In this document: one piece after another, positions 19,967 through 28,347 of the stretch
Position numbering within the stretch: the first letter of the stretch is position 1
Layout: each line of letters begins with the position of its first letter
Source of the DNA: RBC074 sp964470555
GTDB lineage: Bacteria; Acidobacteriota; Blastocatellia; RBC074
Direction: 5' to 3'
Assembly: GCA_964470555.1 (NCBI GenBank)
Contig: CAYYDG010000007.1
Location: forward strand, 1-64,000
Length of the DNA stretch: 64,000 nucleotides
The notes under the pieces: generated by a model
Database searches by the model: none
What the model was told of the DNA's origin: nothing
What the model saw: only the letters and a program-made list of their open reading frames with translations
Position numbers and translations under genes: made by a program

Positions 19967-20170
19967 ATGTCTGTTGCCAAGGTAACCGAGATTATTTCGT
20001 CATCAACTGAAAGCTTTGATGATGCCGTTGACAAAGGGATCAAGCGCGCCGGTAAGACGCTGGAAAACGTTCGCAGCGCCTGGGTCAAAGACCTGAAAGT
20101 CGTGGTTGAAAAAGGAAAAGTCACTGAATACCGTGTGACGATGAAAGTTTCCTTTATCCTGAAAGATTGA
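19967..20170 (+). CDS. Dodecin-family protein
   Basis: A 67-aa protein with the complete dodecin pattern: MSVAKVTEIISSSTESFDDAV, then G...A..TL.NVR.AWVKDLKVVVE.GKVTEYRVTMKVSF. Dodecins form hollow dodecamers that bind flavins (FMN/FAD or riboflavin) or CoA and buffer free flavin. W44, the isoalloxazine-stacking tryptophan of bacterial dodecins, is represented by the W of NVRSAWVKDL. The frame extends to 19913, but the ATG at 19967 has GGGAG 7 nt upstream and gives the standard family length. It sits in the stress-type island between a terminator and GlsB. Confidence 0.9.
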   Translation: MSVAKVTEIISSSTESFDDAVDKGIKRAGKTLENVRSAWVKDLKVVVEKGKVTEYRVTMKVSFILKD

Positions 20171-20288
20171 TTCACTTCACTGTTAGTTGGCCTGATCAGC
20201 AGGCAGCGCATCCAGACTGGGGGATGCCGATCATTGAATTCCACAGCCTGGGCTTTTTTCCGAATCCTAGCGAAAGCGAGGGAGAGTT

Positions 20289-20555
20289 ATGGCACTTATT
20301 ACCTGGATGGTGCTGGGCCTGATCGTGGGATTTAGCGCCAGCAAATTAATCAACAAGACGGGGGAATCCCTGCCGATGATTCTGATACTGGGAGTCGCTG
20401 GCGCTGTGACAGGCGGCGAGTTCTTCAACAAATTCTGGCTGGTTGGCGTAAAAGGAGTGAGCTTCGGCGGCATATTGATGTCTGCTGCTGCCGCCGTGCT
20501 TTTTCTGGCCATTTATAACGCCCTGCGAGACAAACCCTCAAAACAGACTGTCTGA
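20289..20555 (+). CDS. GlsB/YeaQ/YmgE-family stress-response membrane protein
   Basis: An 88-aa protein with three predicted membrane helices and the Gly-rich segments of the transglycosylase-associated family (WMVLGLIVGFSASKL, LGVAGAVTGGEFFNKF, GGILMSAAAAVLFLAIY). Members are general-stress or sigma-S-type inner-membrane proteins of unknown molecular function. GGGAGAG lies close upstream of the ATG. The position between dodecin and the SYLF/GroEL genes fits a stress regulon. Confidence 0.88.
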   Translation: MALITWMVLGLIVGFSASKLINKTGESLPMILILGVAGAVTGGEFFNKFWLVGVKGVSFGGILMSAAAAVLFLAIYNALRDKPSKQTV

Positions 20556-20863
20556 CAAACGGCAAGCATAGAAATTGAACAAAAAGAGGAAATAGGACTG
20601 AAAGTAATCACAATCATTTTGGGCTAAGTTTTACTATTTCTTGCCTCCGATCGTTTCAGTTCTCAACCCCTGTCGAGTTCTTCAATCCAGTTCGCTCCCG
20701 CCATTATTCTTTCCAATCTTGTTCAATATTGAACGGCAACCCATTCCAACCTGACCGATGATGCTGGTACTCCCTGCGTTATAGCTGGCGATTCATAAGG
20801 GTGGCGAGCAATCACCACACATCGAAAGCAAGCGAGCAGGGATATAAATTTTGAAAAGGAAAT
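20556..20863. other. Intergenic region with a palindromic operator candidate
   Basis: 308 bp without a gene. It carries the best copy of the GTTCARTATTGAAC palindrome (20721-20734), about 130 nt upstream of the SYLF-type gene. No terminator hairpin was recognised after the GlsB gene. Confidence 0.5.
20721..20734. promoter_or_regulatory. GTTCARTATTGAAC palindrome, copy 2 (perfect)
   Basis: GTTCAATATTGAAC is a perfect 14-bp palindrome, 130 nt before the SYLF-type start. It matches copies at 19538 and 26462. Confidence 0.5.
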
Positions 20864-21084
20864 ATGAAAAGTAGATCAATCATCGGATTCGTCGCGATGT
20901 TTTGCCTGGCTTTGTCAGCCAGCCTGGTCACACAAGCGCAACCAAAGAAAAACATCAAAGATCAGATTCAGCAGTCAGAAAAGGCGGCCCAAGTCTTCCG
21001 CGAGATTATGGGCACGCCGGACAAGGGGATTCCACAGGAACTGCTGGAGTTGGAACAAGGATTCAAGATATGGAGAGTAAATGA
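20864..21084 (+). pseudogene. Truncated SYLF-domain (lipid-binding) secreted protein
   Basis: A good Shine-Dalgarno (AAAAGGAA) and signal peptide (MKSRSIIGFVAMFCLALSASLVTQAQ) lead into the opening of a SYLF domain, EKAAQVFREIMGTPDKGIPQELL (residues ~39-62). The homology then stops abruptly. The rest of the ~200-residue domain is missing, and the frame runs on as unrelated sequence (to a stop at 21250) through the next small gene. It therefore looks like a deletion remnant. Intact SYLF proteins bind phosphoinositides or lipids and are often placed in stress loci. The homologous part spans roughly 20864-21055. Confidence 0.6.
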
Positions 21085-21230
21085 ACATCACCAAATTGAT
21101 TACCGCCAGCGCGTTGTTCCTGATAACACTCGTTGGCACAGTTTCGGCGCAAAGCGTCCAGGCCGCAAATACCTGTCACTCACTCGCTTTTGCCCTGATC
21201 ACCTGCAACGCGGCTCACTGCTACGGATGA
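21081..21230 (+). CDS. Very small secreted protein with three cysteines
   Basis: A 49-aa frame with a Shine-Dalgarno (GGAG, 5 nt before the ATG) and a textbook signal peptide: MNITKLITASALFLITLVG, then TVSAQSVQA, leaving a mature peptide of about 20 residues, ANTCHSLAFALITCNAAHCYG, with three Cys and two His. It overlaps out of frame with the tail of the broken SYLF frame. I recognise no family. The signal peptide and Shine-Dalgarno make it a plausible real gene; the mature part could bind a metal or form a disulfide. Confidence 0.5.
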   Translation: MNITKLITASALFLITLVGTVSAQSVQAANTCHSLAFALITCNAAHCYG

Positions 21231-21455
21231 TCAGCGGGGCAAGCGCGTGACAGATAACCCAAAAGAGGAGGCCATATCTGGTTTCACAACAGAGTTGAAA
21301 AGCTGAGAGCGAAAGTCGTTGTGCTGGAAGATGGTCCAACCGGCTTGGAGCAGCAAAATCTCCCGTCTTTTCTCCTGGTTCAGACTTAGTATCCAATCGG
21401 CTGCTTCGTAAAAAAGTGACCCCAACAACCGCCTCGAAATAGAAACGAAAATATC

Positions 21456-23087
21456 ATGGCAAAGCAGGTAGTTTATGGAATGGATTCACGCGCTGCGATT
21501 TTACGCGGCGTCAACCAATTGGCCGACACAGTCAAGATCACTCTTGGCCCCAAGGGGCGGAACGTTGTGATTGATAAGAAATTTGGCTCACCGACAATTA
21601 CCAAAGACGGCGTGACGGTCGCGAAGGAAATCGAACTGAAAGACCCGTTGGAAAATATGGGCGCACAAATGTTGCGCGAGGTCGCCTCGAAGACCTCTGA
21701 TGTGGCAGGTGACGGAACGACGACGGCGACGGTTCTGGCGCAGGCCATCTTTCGCGAAGGTGTCAGGACAGTAGCGGCGGGAGCAAACCCGATGGCGCTC
21801 AAGCGCGGCATTGAGAAGGCTGTCGTGCGCGCTTTGAAAGAGATTCAGCGTCTGGCGAAGCCCGTGACAGGCGACGCCATCGCGCAGGTCGGCACAATTT
21901 CAGCCAATGGCGACGAAGCGATTGGCAAAATCATCGCCATTGCGATGGAAAAGGTCGGCAAAGACGGTGTGATCACCGTCGAACAGTCGCAGACGATGGA
22001 AACCACACTGGAATTTGTGGAGGGCATGCAGTTGGATCGCGGCTATCTCAGCCCGTATTTCATCACTGATCCTGAACGCATGGAAGTCGTGCTGGACAAC
22101 GCCTTGATCCTTCTTCACGAAAGGAAGATTCATTCGATGAATGAACTCCTGCCGCTGCTTCAACAGGTTGCGGAAAAACGGCAGCCGCTGTTGATCTTCG
22201 CGGAAGACATCGAAGGTGAAGCCCTGGCGACGCTGGTCGTCAACAAATTGCGCGGCACGCTGAATGTCGCCGCTGTCAAAGCGCCGGGCTTCGGTGATCG
22301 CCGTAAGGCAATGCTGGAAGATTTGGCCATACTGACCGGCGGCCAGGTTATCAGCGAAGACCTCGGCATAGATCTTAAGAAGGTCACTTTGGAAGAGTTG
22401 GGCCGGGCTGGAAAAGTGATGATTGATAAAGACAAGACGGTCATTGTGGAAGGCAAAGGCAAGCCGGGCGGGATCGAAGGCCGTGTAAAAACATTGCGCG
22501 CTCAAGCGGAAGACACTACGTCGGAATACGACCGCGAGAAATTGCAGGAGCGATTGGCCAAGCTTGTCGGTGGCGTTGCGGTCATCAAGGTCGGCGCGGC
22601 GACTGAGATGGAAATGAAAGAGAAAAAAGCGCGAGTCGAGGACGCAATGAACGCCACACGCGCCGCCGTCGAAGAAGGCATTGTGCCAGGAGGTGGTGTC
22701 GCTTATGTACGAGCCGCAAAAGTGCTGGAGAAATTCAAGATTTACAAGGACGATGAAGGCGACCCGGACGAACAGATCGGGGTCAACATCGTCAAACGCG
22801 CTTTGGAAGAACCGTTGCGGCTGATTGCGCAGAATGCCGGCAAGGAAGGCTCAATCATCGTCGCGCGCGTCCGTGCCGAAAAGAACGAGAACATAGGTTT
22901 CAATGCACTGACCGAAGAGTTTGAAGACCTGGTTGCGGCGGGCGTCATTGACCCGGCCAAGGTCACGCGCACGGCGTTGCAAAACGCTTCCTCCATCACA
23001 GCCTTGCTGCTTACCACCGAAGTGATGATTTCAGACTTACCTGATGACAACACATCCGCAGCAATGCCCGGCGGCATGGGCTTTTAA
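21456..23087 (+). CDS. groEL: 60-kDa chaperonin GroEL (no adjacent groES)
   Basis: A full-length 543-aa type I chaperonin with canonical blocks: ITLGPKGRNVVIDK, DGVTVAKEIEL, VAGDGTTTATVLAQ (ATP binding, catalytic Asp in GDGTTT), IITVEQS-like VITVEQSQTMET, KAPGFGDRR, VKTLRAQ, EEGIVPGGGVA, and the C-terminal MPGGMGF in place of a long GGM repeat. It folds proteins in a double ring with GroES and ATP. No groES gene precedes it, and no CIRCE-type inverted repeat was seen in 21251-21455. It is therefore probably a secondary copy in the stress island, using GroES encoded elsewhere. The Shine-Dalgarno is weak. Confidence 0.96.
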   Translation: MAKQVVYGMDSRAAILRGVNQLADTVKITLGPKGRNVVIDKKFGSPTITKDGVTVAKEIELKDPLENMGAQMLREVASKTSDVAGDGTTTATVLAQAIFREGVRTVAAGANPMALKRGIEKAVVRALKEIQRLAKPVTGDAIAQVGTISANGDEAIGKIIAIAMEKVGKDGVITVEQSQTMETTLEFVEGMQLDRGYLSPYFITDPERMEVVLDNALILLHERKIHSMNELLPLLQQVAEKRQPLLIFAEDIEGEALATLVVNKLRGTLNVAAVKAPGFGDRRKAMLEDLAILTGGQVISEDLGIDLKKVTLEELGRAGKVMIDKDKTVIVEGKGKPGGIEGRVKTLRAQAEDTTSEYDREKLQERLAKLVGGVAVIKVGAATEMEMKEKKARVEDAMNATRAAVEEGIVPGGGVAYVRAAKVLEKFKIYKDDEGDPDEQIGVNIVKRALEEPLRLIAQNAGKEGSIIVARVRAEKNENIGFNALTEEFEDLVAAGVIDPAKVTRTALQNASSITALLLTTEVMISDLPDDNTSAAMPGGMGF

Positions 23088-23123
23088 GGGATTCCCTTTA
23101 TGCGCACGCGCATCACCCGATGT

Positions 23124-23160
23124 CTCACAGTGAGGAGCCTGGCAGGCTCCTCACTGTGAG
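23124..23160. terminator. Perfect 16-bp hairpin after groEL
   Basis: The stem 23124-23139 pairs with 23145-23160 around the loop TGGCA. It lies between groEL and the GT4 gene. The following bases (CAATGTTTTC) include only a short T-run, so it may act as a weak terminator or processing site. Confidence 0.6.
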
Positions 23161-23181
23161 CAATGTTTTCAGGAGATAGTT

Positions 23182-25470
23182 TTGTTAATACCTGGCACGA
23201 CCAATTCCATAAACCGTCTCGCATTCATCGGCAATTACTTGCCGCGCCAGTGCGGCATTGCCACTTTTACCACCGATTTGTGCGAAGCCATTGCGGCTGA
23301 ATACAGCGAGATCAGGTGCATTGCGGTGCCGATTAACGACACTGAGGCGGGTTATGCCTACCCGAACCGCGTACGCTTTGAGTTGGGCGAAAAAGACCTT
23401 GATTCGTATCGCCGAGCCGCCGACTTTCTGAACATCAACAATGTAGACCTGGTTTGCCTGCAACATGAATACGGCATTTTCGGCGGACGCGCGGGCAGTC
23501 ATGTGCTGGCGCTGCTGAGCGAATTGAATATGCCCGTCGTCACCACGCTGCACACTGTGTTGCGTGACCCAGACCCGGATCAGCGGCGCGTGCTGGAGCA
23601 AGTTGCAGGATTGTCAGATCGGCTGGTGGTGATGAGCGAGCGCGGCGTGGAATTCCTGAAAGACGTTTATCACGTGCCTGCTGAAAAGATTGATTTCATC
23701 CCGCATGGCATTCCTGATTTGCCGTTCGTAGACCCCAGCTTTCACAAAGACCTGTTTGGCGTCGAAGGCAAAATTGTGTTGCTCAGCTTCGGGCTGCTTT
23801 CTGCCAACAAAGGCATCGAAACCGTCATTGAAGCTTTGCCAGCGATTTTAGCGAAACATCCGAACGTGGTTTACGTCGTGGTTGGCGCGACGCATCCGCA
23901 TGTTTTGCGGAACGAAGGTGAAACCTACAGGTTGTCGCTGCAATGGATGGCGCAGGAAAAAGGGGTTGAAGGAAGTCTGATTTTTTACAACCGCTTTGTC
24001 AGTCTGGAAGAACTGGTGCAGTTCATCGGCGCAGCGGATATTTACATCACGCCCTACCTGGCCGAAGCGCAGATCACGTCGGGCACGCTGGCTTACACCG
24101 TTGGCGCGGGAAAGGCCGTCATTTCGACGCCGTATTGGTACGCCGAAGAAATGCTGGCCGATGAACGCGGCGCGCTAGTTCCCTTCCGCGATCCGGCGGC
24201 GCTGGCTGAACAGGTCATTGACCTGCTGGATAACGAAGCCAAACGTCACGCCATGCGCAAGCGAGCTTATATGTTCGGACGAGATATGATTTGGCCTCAA
24301 GTGGCGCGCCGTTACCTGGAAAGCTTCGAGCGCGCGCGCGCCGAACGCCGTCATTACAGCCAGCCCGGCCTGGCGGTGAAACCGCTGGATAAGCGTCCTG
24401 GCGAATTGCCGCCACTCAAGCTCGATCATTTGCGCCGCATGACTGACGACACCGGAATGCTGCAACACGCCATTTTCACGGTTCCCAACTATCACGAAGG
24501 CTACACGATTGACGACAGTGCCCGGGCGCTGCTGGTGAGCGTTCTGCTGGAAGAAGTCGGCAACAGCGAAGCGGAAGAACTGACTACGCGGTATCTGGCC
24601 TTCGTCTGGCATGCCTTCAACGCCAATACCGGACGCTTTCGCAATTTTATGGGCTACCAACGCAACTGGCTGGAAGAAACCGGTTCGGAAGACAGTCATG
24701 GCCGCACTTTGTTGGCGCTTGGAACCGTACTGGGTCGCTCCAATACGCCTGCCTTGCAAAGCATGGCTGGTTGGGTTTTCGAGCAGGCCTTGCCAGCCAT
24801 TCTTCCCACTCGCAGCCCGCGCGCCTGGGCTTTTGCGCTGATTGGCGTCCACGAATATCTCAAGCGATACACAGGGGATCGCAAAGCTGGCCGAGTGCTG
24901 GAAGATTTGGCTGCTCGCTTGTTGGCTTGTTATCAAAAACATCGCTCGGATGACTGGCGCTGGTACGAAGCCAAGTTGACTTATTGCAACGGTGTTCTGC
25001 CGCAAGCCTTGATGATGTGTGGCCAATCTTTATCGAATCAGGCGATGACTGAGGCCGGGTTGGAATCGCTGAACTGGCTGGTTGATTTGCATTGCTCAGA
25101 ATCAGGAGGCGGGCATTTTGTTCCAATTGGCTCGAACGGGTTTTATTCGCGCGATGGCGAACGCGCCCGCTTTGATCAACAGCCGGTTGAAGCTCAGGTG
25201 ATGATTTCCGTCTGCCTGGAGGCTTATCGAATTACGGGCGACAAACAATGGCGCAAAGAATCTCGCCGAGCTTTTGAATGGTTCCTCGGTCGCAACGACC
25301 TGAACCGCCCGATCTATGACCCAACGACCGGAGGTTGCCGTGACGGGTTGCATCCCGACCGTCCGAACGAAAATCAAGGAGCTGAATCCACCTTGGCCTT
25401 TTTACAATCGTTACTGGAATTACGCCTGGCCGAAAATGGGCTTCATTCCTTGAAGCCGGAAACTCAATGA
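23182..25470 (+). CDS. GT4 glycosyltransferase fused to an alpha/alpha-toroid domain
   Basis: 762 aa, TTG start with AGGAG 6 nt upstream. Residues ~10-385 form a GT-B glycosyltransferase of family 4: GNYLPRQCGIATFTTDL, LLSFGLLSANKGIETVIEAL (acceptor/donor hinge), ADIYITPYLAEAQITSGTLAYTVGAGKAVI (nucleotide-sugar site; E in the EX7E-like region). From ~410 a second, helical domain begins (LDHLRRMTDDTGMLQHAIFT, GYTIDDSARALL, then HSDDW and FW/W-rich helices), resembling the six-hairpin/alpha-alpha toroids of glycosidases. The next gene, a GH130-like protein, overlaps by ATGA. The pair probably makes or remodels a mannose-type oligo- or polysaccharide; the acceptor is unknown. Confidence 0.87.
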   Translation: MLIPGTTNSINRLAFIGNYLPRQCGIATFTTDLCEAIAAEYSEIRCIAVPINDTEAGYAYPNRVRFELGEKDLDSYRRAADFLNINNVDLVCLQHEYGIFGGRAGSHVLALLSELNMPVVTTLHTVLRDPDPDQRRVLEQVAGLSDRLVVMSERGVEFLKDVYHVPAEKIDFIPHGIPDLPFVDPSFHKDLFGVEGKIVLLSFGLLSANKGIETVIEALPAILAKHPNVVYVVVGATHPHVLRNEGETYRLSLQWMAQEKGVEGSLIFYNRFVSLEELVQFIGAADIYITPYLAEAQITSGTLAYTVGAGKAVISTPYWYAEEMLADERGALVPFRDPAALAEQVIDLLDNEAKRHAMRKRAYMFGRDMIWPQVARRYLESFERARAERRHYSQPGLAVKPLDKRPGELPPLKLDHLRRMTDDTGMLQHAIFTVPNYHEGYTIDDSARALLVSVLLEEVGNSEAEELTTRYLAFVWHAFNANTGRFRNFMGYQRNWLEETGSEDSHGRTLLALGTVLGRSNTPALQSMAGWVFEQALPAILPTRSPRAWAFALIGVHEYLKRYTGDRKAGRVLEDLAARLLACYQKHRSDDWRWYEAKLTYCNGVLPQALMMCGQSLSNQAMTEAGLESLNWLVDLHCSESGGGHFVPIGSNGFYSRDGERARFDQQPVEAQVMISVCLEAYRITGDKQWRKESRRAFEWFLGRNDLNRPIYDPTTGGCRDGLHPDRPNENQGAESTLAFLQSLLELRLAENGLHSLKPETQ

Positions 25471-26408
25471 GCAATCAACATCCAGAACTCTTTCGTCGTC
25501 ACAAACTCAATCCGATTTTGAGCGCCGCTGATTGGCCTTATCCGATCAACAGTGTGTTCAATCCCGGCGCAGTGTTGTTGCCGGATGGAACAACCTTGTT
25601 GCTGTGCCGCGTGGAATGCAGACGCGGACTTTCTCATTTCTCAGTGGCCAGATCCGTTCATGGCGTAAGCGATTGGCAGATTGATCCTCTGCCTACCCTG
25701 ATGCCTGAACCTGACAAATTCCCGGAAGAACTGTGGGGCATTGAAGACCCGCGCATCACCTTTGTGCCTGAACTGAGCAAATACGCCGTTGTTTACACAG
25801 CTTACACCCGCGATGGCCCCGGGGTGGCGCTGGCCTTTACTGAAGACTTCCGCAGCTTTGAGCGCTACGGAGTGATTATGCCACCGGAAAATAAAGACGC
25901 CGCGTTGTTACCTCATCGCATTGGCGGCAATTGGGCGTTGATCCATCGCCCGGTCAGTGGCCCACGAGCGCATATGTGGATCAGTTATTCGCCTGACCTG
26001 CGCCATTGGGGCAGCCACAGACTGATGATGGAATCCCGGCGCGGTTCCTGGTGGGATGCCAATAAGATAGGGCTTTCGCCGCCGCCGATAGAAACTCCGC
26101 ACGGTTGGCTGGTGATTTATCACGGCGTCAAACACACAGCCGCCGGTTGCATTTACCGGCTCGGCCTTGCGCTGTTTGATTTGCATAGACCTGAACGTTG
26201 CATCAAGCGCGCAGACGAATGGATGTTCGGCCCCGAAGAATCTTACGAACAGCACGGCGATGTGGGAAATGTCGTCTTTCCTTGCGGCTACACGATTGCG
26301 CCGGATGGCGACACGATTAACCTGTATTACGGCGCGGCAGATACCAGTATTGGATTGGCCACCGGCAGCTTGGCCGAAATGCTCGACTGGCTGGAACACG
26401 GCACTTGA
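25467..26408 (+). CDS. GH130-family glycoside phosphorylase-like protein
   Basis: A 313-aa five-bladed propeller of the GH130 (DUF377) type. Features seen: NPGAVLLPDG, LLCRVE.R.G.SH, EELWGIEDPRIT (IEDPR with the Asp used in phosphorolysis), DAALLPHRIGG (H of the phosphate pocket region), LIHRP, and NVVFPCGYTI...D.INLYYGAAD. Family members phosphorolyse beta-mannosides or, in some, run in the synthetic direction. The ATG overlaps the stop of the GT4 fusion gene (ATGA), so the two are translationally coupled and should act on the same glycan. Confidence 0.88.
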   Translation: MSNQHPELFRRHKLNPILSAADWPYPINSVFNPGAVLLPDGTTLLLCRVECRRGLSHFSVARSVHGVSDWQIDPLPTLMPEPDKFPEELWGIEDPRITFVPELSKYAVVYTAYTRDGPGVALAFTEDFRSFERYGVIMPPENKDAALLPHRIGGNWALIHRPVSGPRAHMWISYSPDLRHWGSHRLMMESRRGSWWDANKIGLSPPPIETPHGWLVIYHGVKHTAAGCIYRLGLALFDLHRPERCIKRADEWMFGPEESYEQHGDVGNVVFPCGYTIAPDGDTINLYYGAADTSIGLATGSLAEMLDWLEHGT

Positions 26409-26461
26409 AAACAGGTTCAACCAAGCCTCTCTGTTGCTTTTCATCTTTATCTGTTGAGTCT

Positions 26462-26475
26462 GTTCAGTATTGAAC
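26462..26475. promoter_or_regulatory. GTTCARTATTGAAC palindrome, copy 3
   Basis: GTTCAGTATTGAAC lies 54 nt after the GH130 gene and about 140 nt before the gene at 26614. The spacing to the gene is close to that of copy 2. Confidence 0.5.
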
Positions 26476-26613
26476 ATCAATTTATCTCAGCTTCGCCGAC
26501 CATACGGGTGACTAAAAAAATATCTGCATTTCAAAAATAGATTGCCGTCGGCGCTAATTGATGGCGGGGAAAGTGGCGAACATCAGGCTGCTGACGAACT
26601 TGAGTAAGAAATT

Positions 26614-27000
26614 ATGGAAGAAACAGTCAAATCGGGAACCTTGTTGATCGCCGAAGGCGCTACCTTGCCGGAATCTTTGCGGTTGGAAACAGCACCGTAT
26701 TCTTATGGGTGGCGGCTGGTCAAAAACCTAGACCTCAAAAGCTTCAGTCAAATCATCAACCAGGCAGGTTGGAATTTTTTCTACATTGCCGGAGCGATAG
26801 AAACCAGCGCTTTTGGGAGCGATAAGAAGAAAACGACTCGCAAGGCAGTCAAAATGCTCTTGGCGAAATTGAGTTCGAAGGGCTTTAACTGCCTGGAAAT
26901 TACCCAGGTGGAATCAAGGCGGTCTTTAGGAATGCCGTATGTGAACGTTTCTGCTCATTCCCGGCATATCCAGAAAAGCATCGTTCTCTTTGGCGACTGA
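26614..27000 (+). CDS. Conserved-looking hypothetical protein
   Basis: A 128-aa soluble protein with a natural amino acid composition and alternating strand/helix pattern (GWRLVKNLDLKSFSQIINQA, GWNFFYIAGAIET, TTRKAVKMLLAKLSSKGFNC, LEITQVESRRSLGMPYVNVS). I do not recognise the family. Preceded by the third GTTCARTATTGAAC palindrome and followed 13 nt later by a small basic protein gene, so probably first in an operon of three. Confidence 0.65.
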   Translation: MEETVKSGTLLIAEGATLPESLRLETAPYSYGWRLVKNLDLKSFSQIINQAGWNFFYIAGAIETSAFGSDKKKTTRKAVKMLLAKLSSKGFNCLEITQVESRRSLGMPYVNVSAHSRHIQKSIVLFGD

Positions 27001-27013
27001 GCGGTAGGAGTTT

Positions 27014-27250
27014 ATGTCAAAACGAAATGGCGACAGAGCCAAATACAATCGTGAAAACAAGAAGCGCAAATCCAGGCGCGCGCGCGTTCAGGAATTGCGA
27101 AAAGCATTGAAGAGCAAGGTTCCGGAGCCGGTGGCGAAGAATCCTGCAGAGATCGATAAGCAGATCGCCAGTAGTCGGTTGCGACAATTGACCGGCGATG
27201 CGAAGACGGATGCGACTTTTTTTGAAATTGTCGTATATCCGCCGCGGTAA
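27014..27250 (+). CDS. Small, highly basic hypothetical protein
   Basis: 78 aa with a strongly basic N-terminal half (KYNRENKKRKSRRARVQELRKALKSK), then a short acidic/neutral part ending FFEIVVYPPR. TAGGAG lies 4-5 nt upstream of the ATG. The basic stretch suggests nucleic-acid or ribosome binding, but no family is recognised. It sits 13 nt after the preceding gene and 10 nt before the next. Confidence 0.6.
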   Translation: MSKRNGDRAKYNRENKKRKSRRARVQELRKALKSKVPEPVAKNPAEIDKQIASSRLRQLTGDAKTDATFFEIVVYPPR

Positions 27251-27260
27251 GGAGAGCTAA

Positions 27261-27971
27261 ATGATTTATACAAGTATCGTCACAGTCATAATTTTGGGGG
27301 TGTTGCTGACACCGCTTTCAGGCCAAACGCAAGACCTTTCACGTTATCGTGATTTCCAGTTCGGGATGGGATTGCCTGCCGTGGTGAAGCAAATTCGTCT
27401 GAAACCATCTGACGCCAAGATCATCCATCACCGCCCGGCAATGATTCAAGAATTGGTTTGGGAAGCGTTGAGCTTTACACACTCTTCGCCTCAGCCGGAA
27501 TCCGTGAAAGACATTCTGTTCAGTTTTTACAACGGAGAGCTTTTCCGCCTGGTGATTTTTTATAACAAGGAACGCGTTGAAGGCATGACGGCTGAAGACA
27601 TCATCGAAGCGATTTCCGCGCAGTACGGAACAGCGTCCAGACCCACGATCGAGCTCACTCTTTCCTCGACCCAACAATACAGTGATGGAGAGAAGTTCTA
27701 TTCAAGCAGAAACGAAAAAGTCCTTGCGCAGTGGGAAGATTCGCAATATTCATTTAGCCTGTTTCACTCCTCCTTACAGTCCACCTTTGGTTTGTTGGCG
27801 TATTCAAAACGGTTGAACGCTCAAGCTCAAGCTGCCATTGCCGAAGCCATACGATTGGACGAAGCGGAAGGTCCTCAAAGAGAGGTTGTGCGTAAACAGA
27901 AAAAAGACGATGAGGATCGTGCCCAACAAGAGAAGGCCAGGCGAACGAACAAAGCGCCGTTTCGACCGTAA
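27261..27971 (+). CDS. Hypothetical secreted protein
   Basis: 236 aa with a signal peptide (MIYTSIVTVIILGVLLTPLSGQ) and a mature domain starting YRDFQFGMGLPAVVKQIRL, a pattern seen in uncharacterised periplasmic proteins where a 'F.fG....V' opening precedes an alpha/beta unit (possibly PepSY- or SmpA-like in style). The C-terminus is a charged helix rich in Glu, Lys and Arg. AAGGAGA sits 5 nt upstream. Last gene of the three-gene run 26614-27971. Confidence 0.65.
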   Translation: MIYTSIVTVIILGVLLTPLSGQTQDLSRYRDFQFGMGLPAVVKQIRLKPSDAKIIHHRPAMIQELVWEALSFTHSSPQPESVKDILFSFYNGELFRLVIFYNKERVEGMTAEDIIEAISAQYGTASRPTIELTLSSTQQYSDGEKFYSSRNEKVLAQWEDSQYSFSLFHSSLQSTFGLLAYSKRLNAQAQAAIAEAIRLDEAEGPQREVVRKQKKDDEDRAQQEKARRTNKAPFRP

Positions 27972-28347
27972 TGCCAACTCAGCCATTCGTCAGTATGCTA
28001 TTGGTGAGTGAAGCCAGAGCCTCAGTTGTCTTGCCACACCCCTTCACGCAGCTTTTGCGTAAAGCCCATCCGGCACATCAATTTTTTTGCCATCCATCGC
28101 CGTCGTTGCCGCTTGAGTGGCTGTCAGAAGGCGAGTTTCTAATTTTGCCTGGATAGATAAGCGGTTGCGTCTGTTTGGGCGCATGCTTATAATCCGCGCC
28201 AACTTAAAGCGGGATTACCACTTGTTTACATTCATCGGTTCAGCAAAATGGCCGATCACAATTAGCAAAAGTTCTGACTAAAAGACTTTCAAAGGTTCTT
28301 TTTGGGTTTGAGTTCAGGAGTTTTTTTGCGCGAAAGAGGTGCTGCCT
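27972..28347. other. Intergenic region upstream of the hydrogenase-like cluster
   Basis: 376 bp. An ORF of 61 codons overlaps the end of the previous gene (TAATG at 27971) but has no Shine-Dalgarno of its own and an unconvincing composition, so I do not call it. A sigma-70-like promoter candidate lies at 28165-28193. The rest shows nothing recognisable. Confidence 0.5.
28165..28193 (+). promoter_or_regulatory. Candidate sigma-70 promoter for the hydrogenase-like cluster
   Basis: TTGCGT (28165-28170), a 17-nt spacer and TATAAT (28188-28193). It lies ~155 nt before the small-subunit start and reads toward it. Consensus match only; no direct evidence. Confidence 0.35.

Noticed and set aside
21231..21428. 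65-codon minus-strand frame before groEL
   Set aside because: No family or Shine-Dalgarno; the plus strand in this gap also has only short frames of unclear meaning.
27971..28156. 61-codon frame overlapping the end of the gene at 27261
   Set aside because: No Shine-Dalgarno of its own, odd Pro/His/Ser composition, no recognisable family.
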